From Rhizophlyctis rosea (Eukaryota; Chytridiomycota; Chytridiomycetes; Rhizophlyctidales; Rhizophlyctidaceae): DNA of 64,000 nucleotides. The stretch is taken from positions 1 through 64,000 of the forward strand of contig JADGJC010000124.1 in the NCBI GenBank assembly GCA_027596075.1, given 5' to 3'. Shown here one piece after another: positions 44,898 through 56,421 of the stretch; position 1 is the stretch's first letter, and each line of letters begins with the position of its first letter. The notes beneath the pieces are model-generated. The model did not search any database and was not told where the DNA came from. It was given only the letters and a program-made list of their open reading frames with translations. The translations under genes and the position numbers were made by a program.

Positions 44898-47149
44898 ATG
44901 CTGACCCACGCCATCCACCTTCTCTTCATCTTCGCCGTTTTTCCTTCCCGAATCCTTGTCAAAGCTCAGGCGGATCCATTCGCAAACGACACAGCGCTTC
45001 CCCCTCCCGTATGGACTGATCCGGCTTGGCTCACCAAAATTCTTCAAGATGAGAAAATGAGTCAATATTTCGCTGAATGTTTCACCAACCTGGGCGGAAT
45101 CAATGCAACCCGTGTTCGAGATATATGTTTCCAGACCTATATCAACCCGAGCGGCTGCTCCCTCTGCAGTAAAACCCCCATCTCCAATTCTGACCCGTTG
45201 GTTGCGCCATGGGTATATCCGTTGAACCCACCCTTCAACACATCCGACCAAACCTGGCGAAGCGTCATAGTGCCTGCAAATTACAACGCGGACTTGAGGG
45301 CTCGTGGAATCATACCACCCACCTCTACCATTTACGCGGACGCACAATATGGTCATCCTACCGGCACACCCGACGAAGTCGCGGACAGATGGGAACGTCG
45401 CGTTAGTATCCCTTGCGCATGTTATGGTAGTCTCCAGATGGCCGAAGTGGACAACCCCATTTATCCCGACACTCCAGTTGCCGATGGCGAGGCTCGCTGG
45501 CCTAATCTCCCAACAGACAAACTGAGGTGGTGCATCGGGCTTGGCGCAGATTTTCAGCAACCCTGGGCTCAAATTGCCAATGTGGAATGTCGTGGAGGAT
45601 GAATCTCACGACTCGGGAGGTGTATGCGGACTTGCATTGTGATTTGGGGGCCGGAGAGAACATGACGTTTTTCAATGATTTGTTGCCGGAAATATTAGAG
45701 GTTCGGAGTTCGTTATTTCTGCCTACACCTACTGCAATCACCAGTGATGGGAATGGCGAAATTGGTGAGGAAACCACAACCACGTCCGATGGTGGAACGG
45801 CTGTTACGCAAACACTCGTGCGGCCAACTGATACGATGCCTTCCCCTCCTCCCTGGTCCGATCCGAGTTGGCCGTTCAGCCGGACAGAACAGAATCGATA
45901 TGAAAACCCTCCCGATCCCAATAATCCAACCTCCTTCTACATTTCTCCATACGGCTGCAACCTCTGCAACAAAGTATACATTCCCGATTCCGATACGCCA
46001 ATGAGTGACTTCCTTTCATCTGCGCCGAACGCATCCACTTGGACCAGTGTATGGACAGGGAGCATGTACTTTCAGGAGCAGATGAAGTTCCTGAATATCC
46101 CAAGATGGGACGGTTTATCCTGGGATTTGTTTGGTGAGGAATTTCCGCCGGATACACCGCAAGAAATAAAGGACCGTTGGGAACATCGTCAGGGCATTCC
46201 TTGTGCCTGCTGGGGAGAATGGTCGGTCGTTGAGGTGAATAACTTTCCGGGTTCTGGGGTGCCCTCCAACCAAAGCACGTTCTGCCGGGGGATGTTTGAT
46301 AATAAGGAATGTCGGAGGATAGATCTTCTCACTGGGAAGGTTGACCCGAACATGAGGTGTGGGTTGGGGATGACGTTCATGTCTTTGATGCCAAATCCTC
46401 TGTCTGGTGTGTGTTCGGCGTTCTTTCCTGATGGGGACACACGGTGTGGGTCGGACACGGGCGTCAGTTCCGTCGGTGGAACACCCACAGAAGCACCAGT
46501 GGCGACGCCCGGGAAATACGGGAGGAAATGAGGTCGTGCCTTCACAGGGGACTAGCGGAATCGACGTTATCGGAGGGGGCTTTACAGGAAGGCTTACTTC
46601 GACGTCTACGATAGTACAAACACAAATTCCGACGGTGGTGGGAACAGATGGCGGCTCGGGAGAAGAGTCTGGGGGAGGTGGTGCAGGCGATGGCGGGGGA
46701 AGGAGTAGGAGGGAATGCAGGTGCCGGGGAAAGTGTCACAGGTAGTGGAGCGAATGGACCAGGAGGAGCGGGCGAGAAGTGAGAAATCGGGAGGGTTTCA
46801 AAGTGGATTTAACGGTGGAGTGGGGACCAATGAAGCTATCGCAACTGCAGTATCAGGAGAAAGCTTGGGACGTGGTCAAGTTAGCGACAATGCGAACGTC
46901 AACGGTGGCCCCAGTACCACAGCGAGCGAACGCAGCGAAAGTAGCGAAACGCCCTTCGCTCCTTCGTCAGGACCTAATGGTGGAATCACCATCTCAGGCG
47001 GAAATAGCTATTCCACGCCCACGGCCACTGCAACTACCTCTGCCAATAACGTCGCCACCAACAAGAAGTTGAACAAAATCCATTTAGCGCTTGCAATCAT
47101 GGTTTCCATCATATGTGACTGGGAAGTGAATTGGATGATTGTAATGTGA
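44898..47149 (+). CDS. Secreted cysteine-rich protein, member B: two tandem domains, several frame breaks
   Basis: Starts with a signal peptide (MLTHAIHLLFIFAVFPSRIL). Domain 1 (to 45600) reads TYINPSGCSLCSKTPISNSD, VSIPCACYGSLQMAEV and CIGLGADFQQPWAQIANVEC. It is interrupted at about 45595, where all relatives have ECRR, and continues in another frame with YADLHCDLGAGENMTFFNDL. Domain 2 (45830-46420) reads FYISPYGCNLCNKVYIPDSD, QGIPCACWGEWSVVEV, KECRRIDLLTGKVDPNMRCG. The Gly/Ser/Thr-rich tail changes frame again near 46515, 46690 and 46780. It ends with a short hydrophobic segment (KIHLALAIMVSIICDWEVNW). Pieces on both sides of each break still align with member A, so the breaks are recent or technical. 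Could be a pseudogene. An additional methionine exists at 44841. Confidence 0.6.
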
Positions 47150-48219
47150 GCGTCGCCCAGTCGGGGTTGGACGAGAGGTTGTAAAAACAGTTTGTTAAAT
47201 GTGCAAAGCAATGTACAATCCGCTGATGTGTCTTTCAGGGAGGATGCCAAATGATGAGTAGGTAGTCCCTTGGCTCATCGAGGTTACTCATCCAGTCAGT
47301 CAATCAACAAATACAAACCGTCAGTGAAATGTTACTGTTGAATGCCAAATACACTGTACATGAAGGGGAAAGGATTTTGTTCATGGAAGCGCCGGTTCAC
47401 GATTACGGTTCATTACGCTCAGGACGACTTATCTCAATTTCAAAAGTTGGATGGTGATAGTGAGTACAGTGCGGTGAAATGATTACTGCATAACCAACAT
47501 ACTCGCTATATTACTTACTTCTTGTTCATTCATAGCTATGACGCACCAACCACTTTCTATCATCCGTAAAAATGTTGAATATACGGGCCGGTGATCCCTC
47601 AGATGCATGTTAGATTTTGGAAGCTGCAAGCAACGATTGCAAATACATTATACTGGCCCGCCGGAGGTCTGCGCCGCGCAATGTTGTCACACCCAGCAAC
47701 GTCCAATATCTCCAGTACCCACTCCCTTCCAGGAGTCCTCCGTGTTGAAAGTCCAACCTATTTCCGACATGACTTCTCAAAAAGTGATGGTTCGTGGAGG
47801 CTTGTGTTACTGTTGTAACAAGCGCATATGGCATGCAGGATGCGCCCACAAACCAGGGTCGTCATAATCGCCAGGGAATGTCATGTGACCCATTTTAATG
47901 ACACTGGACACGCTGGGTGGTGTTTTCAAGGATGCTGAATTGAGTTGTTCAAAGCCCGTGTCAGAAACGCGTGGGTGCAGGACAGTTGTTGTTGTGATGC
48001 ACATGCTGCCGAGACCTTTCCTGCTTTTCCAGATCCCTGGCCAATTGTCATTTGTGGAGGGAGCCATGGAGACGAGAGAGAATGTACGAGGTGACGGTGT
48101 GACGAGTGGTGAATTGCATGTTGAGTTTTGCAATGCGGAACGTGCAGCAAATGCACGGATGCGTCATCCCAGGCGCAAATTGAGGTCCACACTGCACTGT
48201 TAGAGAAATATGGAATAGT
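47150..48219. other. Intergenic upstream of AA9 gene
   Basis: Domainless frames of 75-108 codons on both strands. No repeats or RNA genes seen. Confidence 0.45.
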
Positions 48220-48227
48220 TATAAAAA
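48220..48227 (+). promoter_or_regulatory. TATA box of AA9 LPMO gene
   Basis: TATAAAAA followed by GGG, about 96-103 bp upstream of the start codon at 48323. Confidence 0.55.
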
Positions 48228-48322
48228 GGGTTCTAAAGCATAAGTGTGTGAACTGTCAAGCGCAAAAACATCCAAGTTCCAGCTACACTACCATTACCAT
48301 TCACCATCCAAAGTCAGACAAA

Positions 48323-49472
48323 ATGATGAAGGCCATTGTTATGTCTCTCGCTCTTGCCGCCGGCGTCAGCGCGCACGGTGCAGTAACGTCCTACTCCATC
48401 GGCAGCACCACTTACGCTGGGTAAATACTTTCACCGCTTGTCGGCCCTTCAAAACAAGTAGACCGTCAATAGTGGACCGGCAAACTAATAACTTCTCCTT
48501 TTGTGAACAGTTACCAAGGTTTCAGTCCTTCGCCCAGCTACGCCGGCCCGCAATGGTCATGGCCCGACTACAATCCCACCCAGTTCTCCGGCGGCAAGGA
48601 CTTCACCACCTACGTCAGGTGCAACGGCGAGTACAAAAAGGCATCGAGTTATATGACCGCTGCCGCTGGTTCCCAGATCTCGGCCTACTGGGCGCAATGG
48701 ACGCATAACCCCGCCACCGTCGCGGTCTACCTCTACGAAGTCTCCAGCTTCGATAACCCCGACGTCAGTGGTGCCGGATGGTTCAAGGTACGCATTTGCA
48801 TAGCCACGTTTGATGACCAACAGATGTCCAACCATCATAGTCCAGATCGATGAGTTTGTTAGTAGTGGTTCCACACTTTCCCCCGACACCCTCTGGGCCG
48901 GTTACAAGATCATTCAAACCGGCAAATGGACTTCCACCATTCCTGCCAACCTAAAGCCGGGCAACTACGTCATCCGCCACGAACTCATCGCCCGTCACCA
49001 AGCCAACACCCCCCAGTTCTACGCCGAGTGCGCAAACATTCAAATCACCGGTTCCGGTTCCGCTACCCCTGACAGTTCTTACAAGGTTGCCATCCCCGGT
49101 TCTGGCTACGCCGTTGCTAGCGACGGATGTCCCACCGGCCCGCCTGGCGCTGGTAACGACCTCTGCTTCGAGGTTAACGGTTCCACCTTCGCAACTGCCA
49201 ACTACGTCAACGTCGGTCCCAAGGTTTGGGGTGGTTCAGGATCTGGCGGCAGCAACAACGGAGGCAGCAACCCCACGACGACCACGACTCAGGCTCCTCG
49301 TACAACCACCACCACCCGCGCTCAAACCACGACCACCACTACGACTTCCTCTGGCGGCAACTGCGCTGCCAAGTACGGTCAGTGTGGTGGCCAGGGCTTC
49401 TCTGGCCCGACTTGTTGCCAGTCAGGCTCCACCTGCAAGTTCTCCAACAACTACTACTCTCAATGCTTGTAG
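48323..49472 (+). CDS. AA9 lytic polysaccharide monooxygenase with C-terminal CBM1, 333 aa, three exons
   Basis: A secreted copper enzyme that oxidatively cleaves cellulose. Exons 48323-48420, 48511-48787 and 48846-49472 join in frame. The signal peptide ([17 protein letters not shown]) is followed directly by His-18 ([10 protein letters not shown]), the N-terminal copper-brace histidine. The second copper histidine and the conserved core lie in [12 protein letters not shown], then [12 protein letters not shown], with Gln and Tyr of the active site. A Thr-rich linker (about 35 residues, repeated Thr codons ACC/ACG) leads to a fungal CBM1: [20 protein letters not shown], then YYSQCL. Early cysteines ([15 protein letters not shown]) form the usual disulfide. 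The start is the methionine pair at 48323/48326. The C-rich codons throughout suggest high expression. The gene is TATA-driven and stands alone. Confidence 0.97.
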
Positions 49473-50125
49473 GTTAGCGAGACACTGACTACTCACCCTA
49501 TGATTGCATTCAGCGTTGCTAGCGGGGTCGTAGCTTAAAGTCAGGTTAAGGTAGCAAGGCTTTCAGGGGCTGGCTCACGGAAGTTTTGATCATATCTCCT
49601 TACCTAGCACATATCATGTAATGATTGCACCCGGTTGTGCTTTCGAATATATCTTCGGCCATGTACCTAATCATAAAGGTGATGAAATGGTCGATTGGTG
49701 AGGACTGTGGTGTGGGCATCGACTTGTGCTGTTGGTCTGGGATGGCTGTTCTCGTTGGCAATTTTCATCTAAAATGCATAGTGTCTCATATAATAAGATG
49801 TGGCGCTAGGAATCAAAACAGTGACGGACGATGGGGCATATGGATTCAACTTATATATATACCGGAATCTGCCCCTTCGAATAAACGGTGCGCTCCGTCA
49901 AATTCCACCGACTCAGTAGCCCGTTTCCGTAAGCCCACGTTCAAAGCCACCGGGCCAAATTCAAACCCGTGGCTGGGTGGCTTAGATATGTTCAGTTTCT
50001 GCCAGGTTTCCGTCTGGGTTTCCGTTCTTCAAGCTCTCGTTTTCCAACCTTTCCATTCCCAGGGCATTACAAAGTTTGTTGGATAAAAACCTACGCCCAT
50101 ACATAAAGCAGAATCCCTTCGCAGA
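49473..50125. other. Intergenic between AA9 and CTU1 genes
   Basis: A 153-codon plus-strand frame (49625-50086) has no domain. Its end overlaps the probable 5' leader of CTU1. A TATATATATA stretch lies at about 49852-49861, roughly 265 bp from the CTU1 start, so its role is unsure. Confidence 0.4.
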
Positions 50126-51742
50126 ATGCCCCGCCAATGCGAGCTGTGCGCGGCTGCTCGCGCTGTCCTCAAGCGACCTAAAACCGGACAGCAAATTTGT
50201 AGGGAATGCTTCTACACCGTTTTCGAGACGGAGATACATAACACCATAGTGGACAATGCGCTGTTCAGGCGAGCTGATAAAGTTGCTATTGCTGCTAGTG
50301 GTGGGAAAGGTAAGATGGAGTGAGATTTCAGGAGTGGTTTGGAGTGGTTGAGGGTGCGATTCGAACTGAAGTGGGCGTGGGAAGTCTCGACTTGGGTATC
50401 CTAACTCTCTCATGGTTCTTCCCACGCTTTATTTGCCAGACTCGACGGTCTTAGCACACGTGATGAAAGTACTCAATGATCGGTACGACTATGGACTAGA
50501 CTTGTTCCTTCTGTCGGTCGACGAGGGTATCACTGGATATCGGGACGATTCTTTGGAGGTATGAGCACTGCCTGTCTGCTTTGTTTACATCAGTTTGAAG
50601 GCTGAACAGCTTGTCAGACGGTCAAACGAAACGAACAACAATACGGTATACCGCTCAAGATTGTGTCGTACGAGGAGCTATATGGATGGAGCATGGATGC
50701 GATTGTGAAGGAGGTTGGGTTGAAGAATAACTGTGAGTGCTGACGCTAGCCGTTCTAGTAAAGCTCCAACTTATTTGCGGGAAACAGGCACATTCTGTGG
50801 CGTCTTCCGCCGTCAAGCACTAGACCGGGGCGCTGTTCTACTGAATGTCGACCATATCGTTACGGGACACAATGCTGATGATATTGCTGAGACAGTGTTG
50901 ATGAACAGTACGTAATACTCATCCGTCCGATGCGTGGGAGAATGCTTACCTACAATGGTATCCAGTCCTGAGAGGCGATTTTGCCCGCCTCCAACGTTGC
51001 ACAGCCATCCGCACGGCAACCGATGAAACGACACCCCGGTCCAAGCCGTTCAAGTACACATATGAGAAGGAGATTGTTATGTGAGTTTATGTTTTGTCTT
51101 GGCCCTGGAAGCTTCCTGTGAAGAATAAGTAATCCAACCTTTCGTGCAAAACAGGTACGCGTACTTCAAAAAACTCGACTACTTCTCCACTGAATGCATA
51201 TACTCCCCGAACGCCTACCGCGGGTACGCCCGCGTTTTCCTGAAAGATTTGGAATCCATACGGCCGTCCGCCATCATGGGTAGGTAAACCTCATTCAAAT
51301 ATCCCACACGATCATGTTGCATTGACCGTCATGGCTATAGACATCATTCACTCGGGCGAGCACTTTGAAGCCTCCGTCCAACCCAAACTGAACACGCCAT
51401 CATCAAAGGATGGCGCAGTGGCGGTTAAGAGCTGCGAGCGGTGCGGGTACATGGCCAGCAACAAGCTATGTAAGGCGTGTGTGTTATTGGAAGGGCTGAA
51501 TAGGGGGTTGCCGAGGTTGGGGATTGGGAATGAGGGAAAGATTGTAAGTTCTGAAGGCGTTGTGGTGGGTGTTCAACCCGAACAATACACTGATGCGTCT
51601 TTGGCTCGTCGTAGCGACGAGTACATGGTGACAAGGGGGACATCGGACGGACCATTCAGCATTTTGCGGAGGTAGGTATCGAGGTTGGGATGGTGCCGTC
51701 CAATCAATATCTGACGTGTGTCTTTTCTGCAGTTATCTGTGA
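50126..51742 (+). CDS. NCS6: Cytoplasmic tRNA 2-thiolation protein 1 (CTU1/NCS6), eight exons
   Basis: Catalyses the adenylation step of 2-thiolation of wobble uridine in tRNA Lys, Glu and Gln, with Ncs2/CTU2 and Urm1. Exon 1 (50126-50309) has the zinc-binding start [22 protein letters not shown], and the end of the PP-loop SGGK; exon 2 continues [20 protein letters not shown], giving SGGKDST. Further exons carry [99 protein letters not shown] and C-terminal zinc cysteines [20 protein letters not shown]. The family end [12 protein letters not shown] is followed by an extra tail of about 40 residues. If a GT-AG intron at about 51671-51732 is used, the last codons are YL and stop is 51742. Otherwise stop is 51675. 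Confidence 0.94.
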
Positions 51743-52383
51743 ACCGAACTACGACTCCTACACCGACGGAGACGTCGGCACGTTAACCCTTTGTGTTGCG
51801 CTTTTGTAAAGTAGTTTATCATTTGTATATATATTTCATCATTCAGCGCTATTGAGTGCGAGGGAGGATGTACATAGTCGTGGAATTCTAGGGAAGGATG
51901 GGTATAGGTAGCACCCGTAGCATGAGGAAGTCGTAGATAGCCGAGTAGGACGCTTGGAAGCGTTGGTTGGTTGTTGTGACTGCATTGTAGGCGACAAAGC
52001 ATCAATTGTTCGTTGGTGAAGGAGTCGAACAAAATAATCATTTTTGGGCTTACCTTACCTTACGCAGGAACGAGTTCCGGCGTCCTACTGGACTTCATTC
52101 CCCACACCCGGTATATTGAGAGAATAACCATGTGGGACTGGGTTGTCACTGTGACGGTTATGTAAACAACAACGAGCCGTCGACCTCGAACGGCGTTCGC
52201 ACGCATAGCGGCGACATGGTCCCGATTGACCTTGCACAACCCAACCTGATTGAAAACATCAACTCCATTTCCACATGATTGCGCCACCATCTACAAGCTA
52301 CAGCTATATACATGCTATCTACAATCCCACCCAACCACATTTCCGTTCACGACTCGCAAACGGAAAACGGAACCGAGGAACAA
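51743..52383. other. Intergenic, 3' flanks of CTU1 and MYND gene
   Basis: Convergent ends. An AT-rich TATATATATTT stretch at about 51826. Domainless frames only. Confidence 0.5.
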
Positions 52384-53908
52384 CTAGTCATTCTCCACAA
52401 CCCACTCATCCTCAAACGCCGCCCCATTCCAACACTTTAGTGTATTACACTCATACTTATGCTGCGCTATCCAATGTGATTTCTGGCATTCTTTCGTGCA
52501 ATACTGAACTACGCGGCTATGGAAGCAAGGATCGGAAACACGGGTGAGTGGCAATGTCAGAATGCATACTCCTCCCAAGGAGAAGTCAACAAGTTGACGT
52601 CAAGACGTTGTCGAACAACTTTACTCACCAATCAGCGCAAACCTGCACCCTAACAAGCCTAACTTTACACCAATCACACACCGCATACATCTTCGAATCC
52701 CACACCACTACCCGTCCATTACTCGCAGGTTTACACCTCAACAGCACCGCTCCCTTCTTCAACCCGGCTTTATCCCCTTCACCACCACCACCACCACCAC
52801 CCTCCCGCTCAGCACACCCCCTATTGCCCTCCAAAAACACAAAATAGGTCCCCATATCCATTTTCTCACTATACCTCAACATCATGGGCAACCATTCTTG
52901 CCCTTTTGCCAAGCGGCCGGAGTGGAGGGCGCGGTCGATGAGGGTGCCGTCCGAGAGGGGGTCGGGTGTGAGTGGGGCCGCGGGGTCTGGGGTGTAGAAT
53001 TCGGGGATGGGGTGTTCGTGCAGAGGTGGGGCGTGGGTTAGGAAGGGGTTTTGGGGGTGGGAGGAGGAGGAGGAGGGGAAGAAGGGGTTTTGGGAGTGGT
53101 GGTGGGGGCGGTGGCGGGTGGAGTCGGGGGCTGTGGAAGGGGTTGGCCAGGCGCCGGGCATGGAGATTGTGCTTGGGCCTGCGGTGGTGGATTGCCAGGC
53201 GCCGAAGGTTGGAAGGGTGAGGTTGGTTGATCCGATGGATGGGGAGGAGGTATGCATATTGTCGCTGAGGTAGGTAGGAAGTGATGTCGCGCGTACGTCG
53301 CCAGAGTCTGAGCTGTCACTTGAATCGGCAGATCCGGTAAGCGCTGGCTCGTCGACGTCCATACTTGTTGGGTACAAAATACATGGAGGAATGTCCCGAA
53401 CAGCGCCATCGGTAAGCAACTCCGCAAACACATCTTTATAATCCCAACTGCACTCGATCGCGGTATCGAATCTAGGGTCCTTGTAGTCCATTCGCGTTTC
53501 CCTCTGGCACCTCTCGAACGTCTCTTCGTTCTTGACCCAAAACAACCGTGGTGCACCCTGAACGCCCGTCATACGCTCGCTCTGTCCCGCAGCAAGGACG
53601 GTCAAGCACATTCTTAAGTATTCTTTGGAACCCTTTTCTCCGAGTTCGGGCGTGGCAATTTTGGGGATGATAAGGGAGGAAAAGTAATAGCGATACCACA
53701 ATGGAAGGGCCCTTCGTCGCCAATAGTAGTTTAGATGTGCGACTTTGAGAAGTTCACGCATGCCGAGATTTTCTGCGACGCTGTATATGATTGCGTAGTG
53801 GATATCTTCATTGAGGTCGGCGAGAGTCAGGTGAAGTTGTGACTGGTCCGTGGAGGTCCTGCTCGGGCCCGAGGGTAGGGGCTGGATATCTGCCATCACG
53901 TCGTCCAT
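52384..53908 (-). CDS. MYND zinc-finger protein, 470 aa, two exons
   Basis: Exon 1 (53908-52629) has an N-terminal alpha-helical part resembling an F-box-like start (DIHYAIIYSVAENLGMRELL, YYWRRRALPLWYRYYF). A long Ser/Pro/His-rich disordered part follows, then a conserved-looking segment (GRLAKGQEWLPMMLRYSEKM, TYFVFLEGNRGC). The MYND finger spans the exon junction: AVCDWCKVRLVRVQVCADC, then RVVQYCTKECQKSHWIAQHK, YEC, giving all seven cysteines and the histidine. This needs the intron 52628-52517 (GT-AG, phase 2). Exon 2 (52516-52384) ends NGAAFEDEWVVEND. MYND fingers bind proline-rich partner proteins. The exact role is unknown. Confidence 0.8.
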
Positions 53909-54580
53909 TGGCTATAGGTGGTGTCAGACTGAGGGCCTATGATAAAAGTGTATGGGTATCAATGTACTAAACAGCTCTGTAGTCCTGTCTTTTCTAAGAC
54001 CAGTGTGTGAACAAGAAGGGTTAGGGAAGAAGAAAAGGATGGAAGGAGAGAAGCGTTCGGGTGCGGAGTGCTTTTGTTGGAAAAGCGAGCGAAGTCCAGA
54101 GGGTGCAGGTTGTGCAAGTCCGATAAATGTGAAGCCCCTGTCATCATGCATGTCAACAGCCAAACAGTGCAACACAGTGCAACACACTGCTGTGGCTTAT
54201 TACCTATCGCCCCCTTGATTACTGCGGAATGGAATGGTGTGTTTGCAGTTCGCGTCATCATAAATACCAGTGCATGTGACTAATTAATGTAAGCGCAACT
54301 TTGTTTTACGTCATCAGTAAAAGAAGGGCGCGGTCAATGTGGCTATGGTGGCTTATGTTCTCAAGCCACTTCAGTCGCGTTATTCTTGAATCACCCATCT
54401 CATCCAAGCCTTCCCATGACATTCCTCATTTTCCCCACCTCTTCACTACCTTCTCCCTTCCACAAACCGCCATCGGTCAACCAGCTCCTTGAAACTGCGA
54501 CCAACTGTCCTGGCATATCCCTCAGCACTATTCTACCGCTTTTGTTATCCTCGAGGGCGTTGTTTCGACAGTCTCATAAG
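53909..54580. other. Intergenic, with in-frame extension upstream of MTD1
   Basis: The right half holds an open frame continuous with the MTD1 start, from M at 54386 or 54416. It is rich in Ser, Pro, Leu and Arg, with SRALFRQSHK just before the usual start, and could act as a mitochondrial leader in a longer transcript. The left half shows no gene. Confidence 0.4.
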
Positions 54581-55887
54581 ATGGCCGCTAAAGTCGTAGG
54601 TACGGCATTTATGCACGCGCAAAAGGACCCTTCGGGGACCAATTTTTGACCGCTTTCATCCATAGACGCCGCGGACGTAGCTGCTCCTTTCGTGTAAACT
54701 ATCATTTACTGGTTCTCCTTTTTCCCAAATGAATGAATCGCTCACATTCCATCGAAACGCAGTGCAGAGCTCAAACAGCAAATATCCTCACTCAAAGGGG
54801 CGCAACCCGTTTTGGTTGGCTTTTTGGCCAATGACGACAAGGCTGCTCGCAAGTACGCTGAATGGACCGGCAGGACTTGTGCCGCTACTGGAGTTCGTTT
54901 CGAATTACGCGAATGTGAGCGGATAGAGCTGGAGGACAAGATCATTGACGCGAACGAAGACGAAAATGTGCATGGGATCATGGTTTACTACCCGGTGTTT
55001 GGTGACGCCCAGGTGAGAGGATGGTGGCAAGAGCGCATGGCAGTCATCATGTTGAGCGCTAATACCGGTTTATTTGCTTAGGACCAATACCTTCAAAACA
55101 CTGTGTCATATAAGAAAGACGTAGAAGGCTTGTGCCACAAGTACCGTTACAACATGTACCACAACATACGCTTCTTGGACCAAGAGCAAACATTGAAGTG
55201 CATCATTCCTTGTACTCCTTTAGCTATTATTAAGGTGCGTTGCTGAGAAGGAATTGCTCTCTTTTGTTGTCCTGCATCCTAATCGGGATATCATTGCAGA
55301 TTTTGGAATACATTGGTGTATACAACAGCATCCTCCCGTACGGCAACCGCCTACACGGCCGCGTCATCACCGTAGTCAACCGATCCGAACACGTTGGAAG
55401 ACCGCTGGCAGCGCTGCTTGCTAACGACGGTGCGAAGGTATATTCCGTGGACGTGACGGGACTTTTGGAGTTCCATAGAGGTGCTGGATTGAAGATGGAA
55501 AAGCATGAGGTACGCGGAATGTTTTCCTTCAATCCTCTGGAACAACGCATCAACAAGACACTGAACCTCCACATAACCCCACCCGTTCTCCAGGTAAACG
55601 AAACAACAAAAACCCTCGACGAATGCCTCCCCATATCCGACGTAGTCATCACCGGCGTCCCTTCCAAAAACTACCGCGTCCCAACCGAAAAACTAAAAGA
55701 AGGCGTCGTAGCGATCAACTTCTCCACATCGAAAAATTTTGACGAGGCGGAGATTAAGGAGAAGGCGTCGATTTTCGTACCGAGTGTGGGGAAGGTTACT
55801 GTAGCGATGTTGGAGAGAAATTTGATGCGGTTACGGGAGTATTTGGAGAAGGAGAAGGATGAGAAGAAGGCGGCGGCGTCTAGTTAG
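54581..55887 (+). CDS. MTD1: NAD-dependent methylenetetrahydrofolate dehydrogenase (MTD1 type), several exons
   Basis: A one-carbon metabolism enzyme that oxidises 5,10-methylene-THF to methenyl-THF with NAD. The first exons are tiny: MAAKVV at 54581, then about 27 nt encoding DAADVAAPF, then AELKQQISSLKGAQPVLVGF (about 54771 onward). Family motifs: LANDDKAARKYAEWTGRTCA, ENVHGIMVYYPVFGDAQDQY, KDVEGLCHKYRYNMYHNIRF, CIIPCTPLAIIKILEYIGVY, the nucleotide-binding VVNRSEHVGRPLAALLANDG, VVITGVPSKNYRVPTEKLKE and INFSTSKNFDEAEIKEKASI. It is most like yeast Mtd1 rather than the trifunctional C1-THF synthase, and ends soon after VTVAMLERNLMRLREY. An upstream in-frame extension is possible. C- to G-ending codon switch at about 55740. 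Confidence 0.93.
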
Positions 55888-56421
55888 GAGTTCGCTTAAG
55901 GTAGATGTTTGACGTGAGGTAGATTGTTATTTATAGGTTATCTTATGCTATTTTTGGGGTCGGATTTTATGTAAGATAGGCGTTTTTAATTTAGATTGTA
56001 TGGAGTTGAGAAGAGAGAGATATGTATAGCCCGCATGTTCGTGAGCTTTCCATGTTCAATTTACGTCACAACGCATATGATGAAAATTACTACTTGCTGT
56101 TACTTTTTCTTTTCGGTACAAAAACATATCGGGACCATTTGTCCGAACAGTCGACCTCACGTAATCACGGGCCCTTACGTAATCGTCGGCTTGGACCCTT
56201 TTTGCTGCCCACACAACCTTCTCATAGATACATCTCTTCACGCTTTCCTGATCTTGGCATACGAAAGAGCAGAAGTCCAGATCAAAATTTGGTCTTAAGT
56301 ATCATTGGACACTCTCCAGCAACGTGCACTGCCAAATCTTGATCCACTTGAAACGGCGACATAAACCAACCTCCGTCGCTTCCGGCCCAACCTCCTCCCC
56401 CTCCCAAACACCCAACAGACA
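55888..56421. other. Intergenic, 3' flank of MTD1 and upstream region of LRR gene
   Basis: Short frames on both strands. The region just before 56421 is pyrimidine-rich, as expected for a leader of the LRR gene. Confidence 0.5.

Noticed and set aside
45580..45640. A 41-nt intron that would bypass the frame break in the Cys-rich gene
   Set aside because: It has GT and AG ends and keeps frame, but it would remove the ECRR motif that every other copy of the domain keeps.
50330..50380. tRNA-like TTCGAATC segment on the minus strand
   Set aside because: The bases around the would-be T-loop do not pair, and the segment lies in a CTU1 intron with no anticodon arm in place.
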